Source: Chionis minor (lineage: Eukaryota; Chordata; Aves; Charadriiformes; Chionididae). Taken from it: 64,000 nt of DNA. How positions within the stretch are numbered: position 1 is the first letter of the stretch; each line of letters begins with the position of its first letter. Of this stretch, positions 1 through 11,713 are shown one piece after another. The position numbers were made by a program, and so were the translations under genes. A model generated the notes under the pieces. The model had not been told where the DNA came from and made no database searches. It saw only the letters and a program-made list of their open reading frames with translations. The stretch spans positions 62,001-126,000 of the forward strand of contig VZSF01001138.1 of the NCBI GenBank assembly GCA_013398295.1. Direction: 5' to 3'.

Positions 1-3000
1 ATAAATGATCTGGAAAAAAAAAGTAAACAGCTATGTGACACAATTTATTGATGAGATGAAGCTATTCAGTATAGCATTCATATTCATATTCGGTAAAGCT
101 GACCGTGAAGGGTTACAGAAGTATTCTAAAACTAAATGACTAAGTGCTAGTATAGAATATTAAAAGGCAACACATGTAAGGTAAAATAATATAGATAGGG
201 GAAACCTCCACCCACCTCCAATTCTACCGTTATGTATGCAATGGTGATCTTGCTATTTTTCCTCTGCAAAGAGATCCTGGTGTTATTATATATAGTTTCA
301 TATAAGCACTGGCTCAAGAATGGTTATAAAAGTAAAAACAAGATAGGGTGATTCAGAAAGCAATAGGTAACAAACCAGAAAGCCTGTCTGAGTATAAATA
401 CTCAGCGGGTCTTCATCTTGAAAATTGTATGCTATTTGTTTCCCTTTTCTTAAAAGACATATACTAGATCTTGAAAAGGCAAAGAAAAGAGCACCAAGGT
501 TGACCCTGTACTGTTACAATCAATTGTGAAATGAGATAATTATTTCTTCTAGTTCATCCTTTGAAAAAGGACGTCTGAAATTTAAATTTCTGGGAAAAGT
601 TTTACTTGTTTTCCCATAGCACTTACTGGGTTAACTGTTAGAGAAAGATTTTGATCTTGAATTCTTATTTCTTTCTCTTTTAAAGAAAGCAGGAGAATAG
701 ATGATTCGTTTTGCTGAGTCTGAGCTAAAGTCCTTCATAGAAACTAGTTAAAAGCTAACACGACATCGCTGATATTTTTAAAGTAAAAATGAGTAGAAAA
801 GAGTTAAATAAGATTAACTCAAATACTACAGATTTCAAGAAAAGAGGTAGGAATGCAAAATCAATTTAAAAAATATTCTAGCAACTTTTCACTGTTGTAA
901 GCTATACCATCCAGCTGTATTTCAGAAAGGACAGAGTCAAACAATAAGGTTTCTGGAATTATAAACTGAAACCCTCCCTTCCCCCAAAGAAAAAAAAGAA
1001 AGTTAAAAATGCAGTCAGTCATTACTTTTACACTGAGAGATCTCCTTAGAGAACACAGACCTGTTCTCAGGTCCCCACCCCTCTACCCCCCACTCCCGCA
1101 AAAATCCCAGAAGAAAAAAAAAAAATAAAGAAAAATGCAGTGTTAACCTTTCTGCTTTCCCTCGTGCAGTTGTATGAAAAGTTCGTTAACCACTCTGTTC
1201 CAACCTAACGAACCTGGTTTCTAGCTTTTTTTAAGAGTATGAGACATGAGCTGTACTCCAGAAATTGCATGACAACACAATCTGTTATTTAAAGTTCCAC
1301 TGGTGAGAGCCATTTTACATTTTTAATTAATACATCTGCAAAAGGAAATTCTTAATAGGAATTATAGTTTAGCATTTAAAACCCTACTGTATGTATGTAA
1401 AATATTTTTTTTGAAAACTTGCTGAACAAATTTGATCTTATTGTAAAAAGGATAGGAAAAGTCTGCCTTGGGTATGAATATGTGTCTTCTGGTGATGTGA
1501 AAAGCTCTGGCTGAATATCTAAAGACAGAATTTGTCCCATAGCATTTCGATCATAGTAAAATAATCAGTCTTGTTATTTTGTAATCTATTTGGTTTGCTA
1601 TAATTATATATAAGGAAGAGCAAATAATATCAAATAATTTTTGTTCTCAAATGTAATAACTATACCAGAAGTATCTATCAAATCAAAATGCACTGATGTG
1701 AAGCAAAAGTACAACAATTTGGGGCTGTTCTTCGGCAAAGTTTTTGTAACATCTGCAGTCCAAGCATGGAGAGGTTCATATGAGATGAGAATAAAAATGA
1801 TATACAAATACTGACATTTTATTATAAATTTTAATATATTATAGAAGAAAAAGACAATAATGAAGACACAATCACATTAAAACTTAAAAGTGTAACAGTG
1901 ATTGACTATTTGTTCTATTGCATTTTTGTATTTATAGTCAATTTAATCTTAATTCACATTTATATAATTATTCTACTCTGTTGTGGAAATAGGTTAATTT
2001 TATGTCTTCTTTGTTTCTTATATGCAAATAAGACATCCATTTCTTCCAATTTTTATATGTGAAAAGGTAATTTTGACACAGTAACTTCACATGGAGTGAT
2101 TTTAATTCCTCTGCTGAAATTATTTATTCAGGGTCTCTTCCAGCTACCTGGCACTGCTACAAAAGGAACATGCTGTTTCTTTTGTTTCCGGACAGCTGTG
2201 GATATTGATGATGGTCTCCAGTCTTTCTGCCTGTTTGCCATAATGATATACATACTTAAATAACTACAAGGTCATAAGTAAGCATCAAAAATTCCTATTT
2301 AAATTTCAGAGATTTATTAATGTGAAAAATTTGTTAATATAGAGAAATTAAAATTATACGTATTTTTACATAGATCTTTTTTCATCATAATATCACCTTG
2401 TTCCATTTTATGTTTACTGTTTTCCTTTCGTCAAGTCTGTACTTTAAAAATTTATAGTAGTTTGAATTCTTAATTCCTGGGTACAGCACAGAGTTAGAAA
2501 TGCAATTTTGTCTACAATTTAAGTGTTTCATCTTCATGCTGGCTTATCCATTAGGTAATTTGTTGTGTGCATTTCTATGCAATGTCATTAATTTGAAGTA
2601 AAACAATGCTTTTAGAGTTTTAAAATAACAAGGGTATATATTCATTGAACAAGCCAACCCTTCCTATGTGCTGTATGTGGGCAATGAATGAATACTGATT
2701 TTAGCTGTTGTTTGTTACTTCTGCATCGTATTGTTACTGTGTTGCTTCTAAGCCTCACTTAGCAGGAAGTCTTCCCACCAGCAACTTAAAAGACTTTCAT
2801 GATCCTGAAATAAAGGTTAGTTTCCACCTTTAAAGGCTAGGCACACACTGTAAGTCCAGATTTTCAGTAGTCTTATGGCATATTTTTTCTTTTTCTGCAA
2901 TACTAAATCCTTGTTTGTTTCTTTGTTTTTCCTGAATATGCATCATAAATTTTTATTTTTGCGGTGTCTCATAGCCATCTTCAGAGTTCATGGGCCAGAC

Positions 3001-4470
3001 TGATTAGTGTCCAGATATAGGACTGGAATGACCTGTGTACCAAATGTTTTCCATTTGCAGAGCTGATTGAGAGAAATGGCTACGACTGAGGGCCACTTAT
3101 GGATCATGATAATCAAACGTGAGCTGTCACCAGGATCTCCTGAGGCTAAGAGAAGAAATTCCTGAGACATTTGCCTTGCAGTGATTAAAATACAATGTTT
3201 GCAGACACTTACTTGCTCAGTGAAAAGGTAGGTTTTCCAGTAATAGAGCTTGACAGACACTTGCTTTTGCCAGTGACTATGAACCTGCAGCATATGGTCA
3301 GATACCACAGATTCATTTGCAGCAATGAATGAAAAATTAATTTTGAAATTGAAAGACCTGCAACTGACAGCTCTCTAATGATGAGTGGTGTGGTTACACC
3401 AATTTGTCAGAAAAAAAAATTCTTAAATTCCAGACTTCTTCTCCTTTGTATATTTATGTTTACTTCCAGAATTATTTTTGTCACTATTTAAAATTTACTG
3501 AAATACTGCTGCTTGCAGTGTCGTTCTGTATATTGCAAAAATGATTCTGATCCTGTTTACTGAAGTTGTGTCTCTATGCTTGCAATTAGTATAAACTGTA
3601 TTTTGTCATGTTTGAATTTACATAGGGGTGATTGAGAGCAATGTATTCTGAGTAAAGATACTCAGTCTTTAAACAGCCCATAGCATACGTATGTAGATAA
3701 CATTGTTCCCTTATTTAACAAACCAGTTGCTAACCACCAAAGCTATTCATTTTTCTTGATTTTGTCATCTTTTTCCAAAATCCCTTTTAATATTTCCACT
3801 TATTTCTTATTTCAGTTCTATTCCTCCCCGTGAAGAGAACGGTGAATAAGAACTAAGGATCTTATTGCAGTCACAATAGTCTGAAAAAGTTATAATTCTT
3901 ACCGGTGCTGTTGATGGCCCAGGTAAGACCTAGGAATTTTATTCTTCTTGTCATTGACTCTTGCTTTGAGTAAGACAGCTTTACATGTCAAATTGAAAAT
4001 AAATAAACAAACATGAATACTGTCTATACTTCAATCATAATGGATAGCTGTCATGCTCAGGTAGTGGAAAATGAAGAATTCTCCTAACGTGAATGCACCC
4101 AACCAGGTAAGATTAATAACCTGAATTTTTATGTTGAGAAGTCAAGGTACCACTGTAGCATCAGCGCCTCTTGCCCCAGGTTCCCTAGACAGCTACTGAA
4201 GGGTTATGCAGTCCCTGAATGATGCGAGGAAAAGCAGCAGCACGTTAGGAATCTGCTCTTCAGAAAAAGGTAGGGAAGATACACCGCGTGGCAGTCTAGA
4301 GCCTGAGTCAATATGACACTGTTGCAGAGAAGGGAAAACACCTCCCTGGAATGCATAATCCTCTGCTTTAGGAAGCATTGGCAATGCTCACGCTGGAATG
4401 CTTTGACCTGTTCAACCAGTGGGAATGGTCAGTGTTCTAAGAAACGTGATGTACAAAGAGAGATCAAATA
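1..4470. other. AT-rich unique non-coding DNA
   Basis: I see no gene, RNA or mobile element that I can support in this stretch. It is AT-rich with short A and T runs, for example near 1,110-1,125. The only open frames are short, lack recognisable domains and look like chance frames. Some parts, such as 1,900-2,050 and 2,520-2,620, are rich in TAAT-type homeodomain cores, but that is expected in AT-rich DNA and is not evidence of function. Confidence 0.6.
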
Positions 4471-4530
4471 AATTGGGGTTGTTTAGCTTGGAGCAGGAAA
4501 GAAGACTTGAATACAGCCTCCTGAAATCAG
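4471..4530 (+). mobile_element. Possible CR1 LINE scrap
   Basis: A run around 4,473-4,510 reads like the CR1 segment coding for the leucine/glycine-rich stretch before the last ORF2 block (the TTGGGGTTGTTTAGC type motif followed by a GGAG-AG-AA-GA purine stretch). The same motif occurs in the better CR1 copies at about 7,716 and 58,950. The match is short and has no 3' octamer tail, so this would be an internal, badly decayed piece. Chance resemblance cannot be excluded. Confidence 0.4.
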
Positions 4531-7500
4531 GAATCTCCAGAAATCCAGCATTATTATAGTACTTTTGACCCAAGTTCCTCATTTTTCTCTATGTTTTCAT
4601 ATGTTCTAACGGATGTAAACCAAACATACCTATACAGTAGCTTATTGGTAAGCTCAAATATTTTGTTATATGGACATATCTGTGAATGTATTCCTGCCAT
4701 TTGAAAAAAATATTATTTTATTTCAACTCATGAAAAGTGAGACCATTATGTTTTATTTATTCAGAGATCTTAGTCCCCTACTTTTCTGACTGTAAACAAC
4801 TCCAAATACCATAGAGTTGTAAACTGAAGTTACTAATAAAGACTAGAATTGTTAAAAATATTTTGGCTGTGCACTGGAAATTAGACAGTCATTATGAAGG
4901 TGAATGTGGGAAGACAAAGAGAGAAGAGAATATGTGAGGTTCAGCAGTGTTCTGACAAGAAAGTGATCATGTAGGTGGACTTCCAAAGACTTGTCTGAAT
5001 AATACCTGTGCAGTGGGCTCCTGAAGGGAATGACAGAATTCAGCTCAGTGTCTATCATGAGAAGGGTAAGGAAAAAAATAATGAGAGGAGAAAAAAAAAG
5101 GAAAAGGTTTCTTTCATTAACTTGTTAAACAAGAGGGACTGTTCTACAATGAGCTGTCGATGAGAGCTATGGAGAGAAGTGGAAATAGTTTTATCAGAGA
5201 AGACTGGTGGCTTAAAGTGAAACACAGCACACTGGGCATTTTTTCGCTAAGATGTAATGGCCAGATTTTGGTAGGCGCTGGTAATAACAGCTTTTTTAGT
5301 GTTGTATAAAACAGTCGGGATATGGCAAATTATTTCAGAAAGCAACTGGTAGAATTAAACAGGAGGTGATATAGTCACTATTTAAGTCTACCTTTCACAC
5401 TCTTGAGAAGTTAGAGGTGAAGGCATGTACCCTCCTTTACGTGTGACCGTTCTGAGATCTGAGGTCTTCTGCTGGGATATGTATGCAGTCTTAGAGATAA
5501 AGACTTGAAGTATCTTAAGAGTGCTCTGCATAACTGAAAATGTGATGTAATTAAAAATATATATACATGTAGCATATATACTCTTATAAAAGTTATCCAC
5601 ATGACAAACAGTATATTTCTGGTAACTGAAAAGGCACAATAATTTTTCATTGCAAAGACTAACAATAAGTTGTGGGGTTTTTTTAATTATGTTTTCCTCA
5701 TTTTTTATTTTTTATTATTTATTAACAGCATATACTGTATGATTTGAACTGATCTTTGTGACTAAATAGGTATGATTATATGATTTAGGTCCTATCTGGT
5801 GTACAAGCAAATAGCTATTACAGTATCTAAGTTTCATGAACAGTGTTAAATGTGTGGGGATAAAAGGGATTTTTCAATTCAACTAGCAAATATGGAAAGC
5901 ACAGTTTTGACTTAGATGGAGTGGAATTACAAATACTGAAAGGTACTAACGGTTGCATTTTACTTAAGGTAGAAACGGACTGTGTGAAAGAATACTGGCA
6001 TATCTTACCATCAAAGAAAATTTATTTTGTGGTGTACATTTATTTGATTTAGACAACCTTTTCAGGTGTGTTTATGAGGGAACTGCACCAGTGAAATATT
6101 TGCGTCTTCATCTTCCCAGTTAAAGATTTCTCTTTTATGCCATCCTGGAACTACATGTATTAAATTTTATGTATCATTGTTATTTAGAAAAAAGTTTCAG
6201 ATGCACAGAGAAAGTTATTAAGACATGATCTAGCTATATATCCAGAGGAAAAAAGTTATATTTTCAACAAAACCTTTTGAAACACTTCTATGCCATGAGG
6301 TCATTTGTAGATGCAGCCTTTTTCATATTAAGCACCAGAAGCAACTTTAATGGAATTTTTATTCTCCCCTCTCCCCTTATGCATTGCGATATCAGCGTTT
6401 TCTTCCCATGCCTAACTTTCCACCAAATTTCAGCTTCCAGTGCAGGACTATGGAACTATAAATGCTGAGAACTGGAAGAGAAAAGTTGTACTGTTCTTGA
6501 TCAATTTTTTATCTTTACCTGATATGATTGTTTTTGCTTGTTTTAACTTTACATGAGCCCCCACAAAAGTTCATCTTACCACTAACAGTCTCTAACCTTG
6601 GCTGGTTAAATTTTATGACAAAGCAATGGAGCATTGGAAACAGTTTTATAATAAGAAATGTTAATTAAGATTACAGTAAGTGAAACTACTATCACTGACT
6701 AAATCAAAACAAGTTAATTTCAGGGAATTATTTTTCTGAAATTTTTGTCTGAATATTTGGAAAACAAAAAGTCTGTGTATGGGTGACATAGAGGACGATG
6801 CAGTTGATCTACAAATTCTGTCTGGTTTATGAGAGTATTTGCATATGACAAATGCCATAAGAATTTAAAAAAATTTTAAAAAAAAAATGTGCACATCAGT
6901 GGTGGAATTTAATACTTGTTATCACTTTAGTAAACATTAGTACTTGAAATACCATATGTATGATAGAGATTATTAATGTCAATTTAAATAAAATTTCAGA
7001 ACTGGATATCTCTTCCAGATGGATTTTTCAGGAATATTGGTTTCTATGAAACTCCATGCAAATTAAGGATAATTAAAAGTCTTTTACACATGTGACAATA
7101 AGATTTCTTCTCACCTTCTCAAAATAATCTCATTTTAAATTATGTATTTTTATTTTTAAAAAAATAATTATGCTATTTTGTTTACCTCCATGCTTCATTG
7201 TAATTTTTGTCTAATAAGCATTACAGGATTTGGTCCTAAAGTGTTATGAAGTGGGAATAGCTTGAGAAGGTCAAATGTTTATGGAATGATAATCTCATTC
7301 CACAGGAAAAAAAAAAAAATCATTAAGTCAGCTTTTCAAAAAAATATTAATTAAGCAAGCATAGAAAAGCACCATTTTTCATCTGTAAAATCCCATTCCA
7401 GAGTTCTCATTAGTTAAATCACCAATGCTTTGACTAACGTAGCTATATTTGTCTATTTTTTGCCTATTGTTGTATATTTAAGTCATATAAATTAGTCTTT

Positions 7501-7696
7501 AATCAGCACAGTGGACTATTTAGCAAGAACGCATGGCTCTGTCTTTATATTTAGTTTGTTTTTTGTTTTGTTAGCAGTTTTACACAGGCAGAACGGAGAA
7601 GTCCTACCTAATTCTGACATTTATGAATTTTTCAGTCATTCCTTTTGCTTTATCTCACATATAAATGTCACCATCTACTTGTGTTATGTGAAGGAG
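4531..7696. other. AT-rich unique non-coding DNA
   Basis: No gene or repeat family is recognisable here. Short TA-rich tracts occur (for example around 5,560-5,590), as do A/T runs. Open frames on either strand are under 90 codons, overlap one another and carry no domain signature. Confidence 0.6.
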
Positions 7697-8104
7697 CTGT
7701 GAAAGGCTGAGGGAGTTGGGTCTTTTTAGTCTGGAGAAGAGAAGGCTGAAGGGGGATCTCATCAATGTTTACAAATACTTAAAGGGAGGGTACCAGGAGG
7801 AGGGAGCCAGTCTTTTTTCAGTAGTACCCAGTGACAGGACAAGAGGCAATGGGTATAAAATCGAATATAGGAAGTTCCATCTCAACACCAGGAGAAACTT
7901 CTTTACTTTGAGGATGGCAGAGCACTGGCACAGGCTGCCCAGAGGGGTGGTGGAGTCTCCGGCTCTGGAGACATTCAAAACCCACCTGGATGCCATCCTG
8001 TGCAACCTGCTGTAGGTGGACCTGCTCTGGCAGGGAGGTTGGACTAGATGAACTCCAGAAGTCCCTTCCAACCCCTAACATTCTATGATTCTATGACTTT
8101 ATGA
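7697..8104 (+). mobile_element. CR1 LINE, 5'-truncated 3' end
   Basis: This is the 3' end of a CR1 non-LTR retrotransposon in the plus orientation. It holds the C-terminal part of ORF2 (an open frame at 7,716-8,015 of about 99 codons), then the short 3' UTR with the conserved GGACTAGATGA and CCCTTCCAACC blocks. It ends in two ATTCTATG octamers plus one degenerate unit at 8,080-8,104. Visible ORF2 C-terminal signatures include [17 protein letters not shown] and [21 protein letters not shown]. Full CR1 is roughly 4.5 kb, so only the last tenth is present, as expected from incomplete reverse transcription. The frame is open through the C-terminus, suggesting a moderately young copy. Confidence 0.95.
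7716..8015 (+). pseudogene. CR1 ORF2 C-terminal fragment
   Basis: This open frame of 99 codons encodes only the extreme C-terminus of the CR1 ORF2 protein, downstream of the reverse transcriptase core. It has no endonuclease or RT catalytic motifs and no promoter, so it cannot make a functional enzyme. It begins within the truncated element, and the stop after the DAILCNLL end is close to the usual ORF2 end. The antisense frames over the same bases are shadows. Confidence 0.85.
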
Positions 8105-11100
8105 AAGCATGAACTTTCTTTCATACTAGAGATAGTCTACACACTTCTCTAAGCTGCATCCTTATCCTGCTGTGTCCAGGCTCCCAGACCACTAGCAGAC
8201 TTCAGCTATTTCAATGTGTTCCCCTCAAAACACCAAGAAAAAGAATTCAAGAATATCAGACTGCATTCACATAGAGAATTTACTCATGCTTTTCAAGGAG
8301 TATTTGTTATCACTCTGCTTTAGGCTTGTGAGACTCAAGCTGCTTGGTCGCCATGCCTGTCATTCTACAGCTCTCTGGGTGCTGCGGGCAAGGTGGGTGT
8401 TGGGCACAGAACTTCAGGAACGTATGGAGACCATTAGACCTCTGTGAACCATGGAAAACATGAAGAAAAAGTTACAAAAGAGGACTGCATCGATTCAACC
8501 TCACATTTAGTAGGACTTCTTCATAATCGGCTTAGCGCCAGGCGCTCTGTATCGCACATCACAGTTCATCATCCTAGTCCCCTTTACCCTAGCTGAGAGA
8601 GTAGCAGTCAATGGGGAGGTGACTGCAGTGCAATTCCAATGTGTTTTAAACCATTATTGAATCCTTTTACCAGTAACTCTAGCATTGCTCTGCCAGTCAA
8701 TCTGTAGGATCCTGTCACTGTGATAAACCTCATTGGACAGTTGTGTCTCAGTATGAAAGCGTTTCCTGAAAGGAGACAAACTTTTTTACAAAGGTTACAT
8801 TCCTGAATGTAAACTGTTGCTGCTCAACAATACAAAACAGAACAAACTGATCGCAAAGGAGTTTCTTTCTAAAATTTGACTTCCAATAAAACACTTGCCA
8901 CTTGGATGGTAAGGAACCTGGAACATTACTTTTTGTAATTTTGTGTTTCTTGCAATTCCTTATTTTCTGCTCTTCTAATGAAAACATGTAACTTCACCTT
9001 TTTTTTTTTTTTTAAATATCTTGTCAAGAGAAGGTACCAGTTAAACACTTTGCTAAGTATTAATAAAATAAAATCTTATTTATATTGGAAGTGGAACAAA
9101 CTTTTATTGGTTCAGCTTTAGCTGGGATGAGGTTTATTTTAGTAAAACAGAACACTGACATGGTAAATACAAGAAAAAACATTCACCTGCTCCACTTACA
9201 CACGAAAAAAGTATATGGAATTCAGTGCATGTTGATATAAATTATGTTAATTCATCCTTGAGCGGGATAATTTGTTTATGTGACCATGTTTTCAAAACTT
9301 CAGTTGATGTAGCATCCAAAGATGCATAAATATACTATTATGTACTGCAGATGTCCTTTGTGTCTGGCAGTGGTGTAAAAACTAACAAATAGCAATTATC
9401 TAAGCAGATGCATTTTATGAATACAGTGTAGGGCCTCAATTTTGAAACCATAATGAAATCCTCAGTAGTTTTCACAGTGTTTTCCTAATCTTCTTCTTTT
9501 GACAGCAACATGGTAGGAAATGCTAAATTCTGTACCACGGTTACTAATTACACATCAGAAGCACAGCATTGCATGTATTATTTTAGGTTTTGTTTTGCAG
9601 GGGGACACCTGTTTGGAAGCACAGGCTAAACTGTAAAAATCTTAATATTCAGTGAGATGAGGACCTTAGTTTCAAAGATAATCCATGTTTGAATGAGATA
9701 GTATACAACAGTTAGACACCGTTATTAAAAAAGCCTCTAAGGCTTAAGGACATAGAGGAAAGACAGAACTTAATTGGAAATCAAGTTGGACTAAATAGTA
9801 AGTAAATATGTAAATCTTTTTACTAATCCACTTTGCTAATTTACCCTCTTGAGTCCAGGTCCTTAAATTGACACCAAAAAATACAGCTATAATCAGTAAA
9901 ATATCAATAAGCATATTTACCACTAAGAACAAGATCTTAGATTTGAAGAAACCTTAGCATAAATGTCTCCAGAAAGCATTTAATTTAGATTTAGGAAGAC
10001 AGCTCCTCTACTAATTAGAAACCAATATATTGGTAAAAGTGTAGCTATCAAACATTAGTATAGCACTTACAAATGACAAGTTCAGCTGCCATGTAATTAG
10101 TTCAAAGTCATATAAACAGTAAATGTAAGAGATCCTGTCCTCAGGGATTTAGTCAAATTCCTTTGTATTTATGTCCTTATGTTTTGCATCACAGTGTCGG
10201 CAAAACTTGAGGACCATGTATTAAAGAGTGAAAGAATACAGAAAGCAGGGGTTTGTCTACTCATCCTTAACTGTATTAGTATTTGGAAAAAGGCAGCACA
10301 GCAATTAACCATTAGTACCTTTATGTCTCATTCAACATTTTAATCTGAGATCTGCTCCTTTAACACATAAATCTGCTCCTTAATCTTGGATCATTAGTTT
10401 ATATCTTTTTTTTGTGTGTGCCTAGTTTAGGTCCAGCTTCCCTTTCTCATTATGTACATAGCTTGTTCGTTCATATACTTGCAGTAAAAAATTTCAGCAA
10501 AGCTCCAAGCTTCATCAAAAAGAAAAAAAAGACAGAAAAAAAACATAATATGAGGTGCTGTCATAGACAGCACTTCATTTTCCATAATTTTCCTGTAGGA
10601 AGGCAGCACATACATGTGGAAGACAACATTTTAGAACTGACTCCCAGGCATGCTGCGTTACAGAATGCAGTTTAATTCAGCACAGTTTAACAAGTGCAGA
10701 ATTTTTATCTATGTATATGCAGAGGATTTTCTGAGGCAGGGCATGGTTTAGTGGCAAATGCAATGCACCTATGGAATGTAGTAATGATAGCATTTGCAAA
10801 TAACTTTCCTTTAAGGGAGAGATCCATAATGTGTTTTGCAAGGTCCTTAATGAGAAAAGATGACTCAGTTCCAATCATTATTAAGCTTCCAGATGCAGTT
10901 ACATTTAATGGTTGTACAGTGAACGTGCCAAACATACATATATAGACACATATATACATATGAGGGGAGGCCCTAGGATTACTGCACAGTGACAGTCAAG
11001 CATGATGGTGCCCTCTGGACCACGGCAACACACCTGTCTGAATATCTTAGAAAACTTTAAGTGTAAGACTTAATTTTAGATTGCACATGGTTGAGTAATT

Positions 11101-11662
11101 ACATCTGAAATTACATATTCATTTATTTATGTTCTAATACTTCCCACTTCATTTTAAGTGTACTGTAAAGCACCACTCACCTGGCTATAAGTAGAACTGA
11201 ATTATTCTTGAAGGATAATTTAACCTTGAAATAATTTTTTCTCCTAAGAAAGTCAGTGGAAGGAATTGAACTGGTAATGTAACATACAAAAGGTGAATAT
11301 TAAATTGCACTGGGAAGCATCCTGAAGTTAGTGCAGGTCTGAATATTGACTTTACAGAGAGAGGAAACCCATACATTTCTTTTCATTTCCCAATTACTGC
11401 ACTGATACCAGCTAAAGGAGGTAGAATAAAAAATGTTTACTTCCTTCCCTTTTCCTCACACTGGGCAGCACCACTGAACTGGTAAATGAGTGGCAATGAA
11501 GTATGCTAAGGCAGATTTTGCTACAGCTTGTTCTCTTACAGAGGACAAGGAAACAGGGACAGAACTGAGTTTCTTAATCTTCTGGTCCCAAGGCTGTGAA
11601 ATTATGTCCAATGTTGTAACAATAATATGTAAAAAAAAAATTATGATATGTATTTTAGCGTT
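8105..11662. other. Unique non-coding DNA, nothing recognised
   Basis: No gene, RNA or transposon family is recognisable. A T-run lies at 8,999-9,013 and a CATA/TATA-rich tract at 10,935-10,962. Short open frames (up to about 87 codons) overlap on both strands around 10,400-10,960 and look like chance. Confidence 0.6.
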
Positions 11663-11687
11663 TGGTTATACAATGATTGTATAACCA
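11663..11687. repeat. Perfect 12-bp inverted repeat, 1-nt centre
   Basis: Arms 11,663-11,674 (TGGTTATACAAT) and 11,676-11,687 (ATTGTATAACCA) are exact reverse complements around one G at 11,675. The last three bases, CCA, are also the first bases of the second hairpin's left arm plus one. The palindrome is AT-rich and would form a cruciform or hairpin. Confidence 0.9.
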
Positions 11688-11713
11688 GAGGGAGCTTCCG
11701 GAGCTCCCTCTGG
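11685..11713. repeat. Perfect GC-rich 12-bp hairpin, 5-nt loop
   Basis: Arms 11,685-11,696 (CCAGAGGGAGCT) and 11,702-11,713 (AGCTCCCTCTGG) are exact reverse complements around the loop TCCGG. The stem is GC-rich inside AT-rich surroundings. It overlaps the previous palindrome by three bases, so the two stems cannot both be fully formed on one strand. There is no following U-tract, and bacterial-type termination is not relevant here. It could be the remains of an ancient hairpin-containing conserved repeat or of two DNA-transposon ends; I cannot assign a family. Confidence 0.9.

Noticed and set aside
7769..8081. Minus-strand open frames over the CR1 copy
   Set aside because: Antisense shadows of CR1 ORF2. 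The same applies to plus-strand frames at 32,717-32,929, 33,106-33,411 and 34,692-35,045, and minus-strand frames at 58,455-58,788.
11663..11713. MicroRNA precursor
   Set aside because: Stems are only 12 bp with very short loops. A pre-miRNA needs about 22-bp arms with a larger terminal loop.
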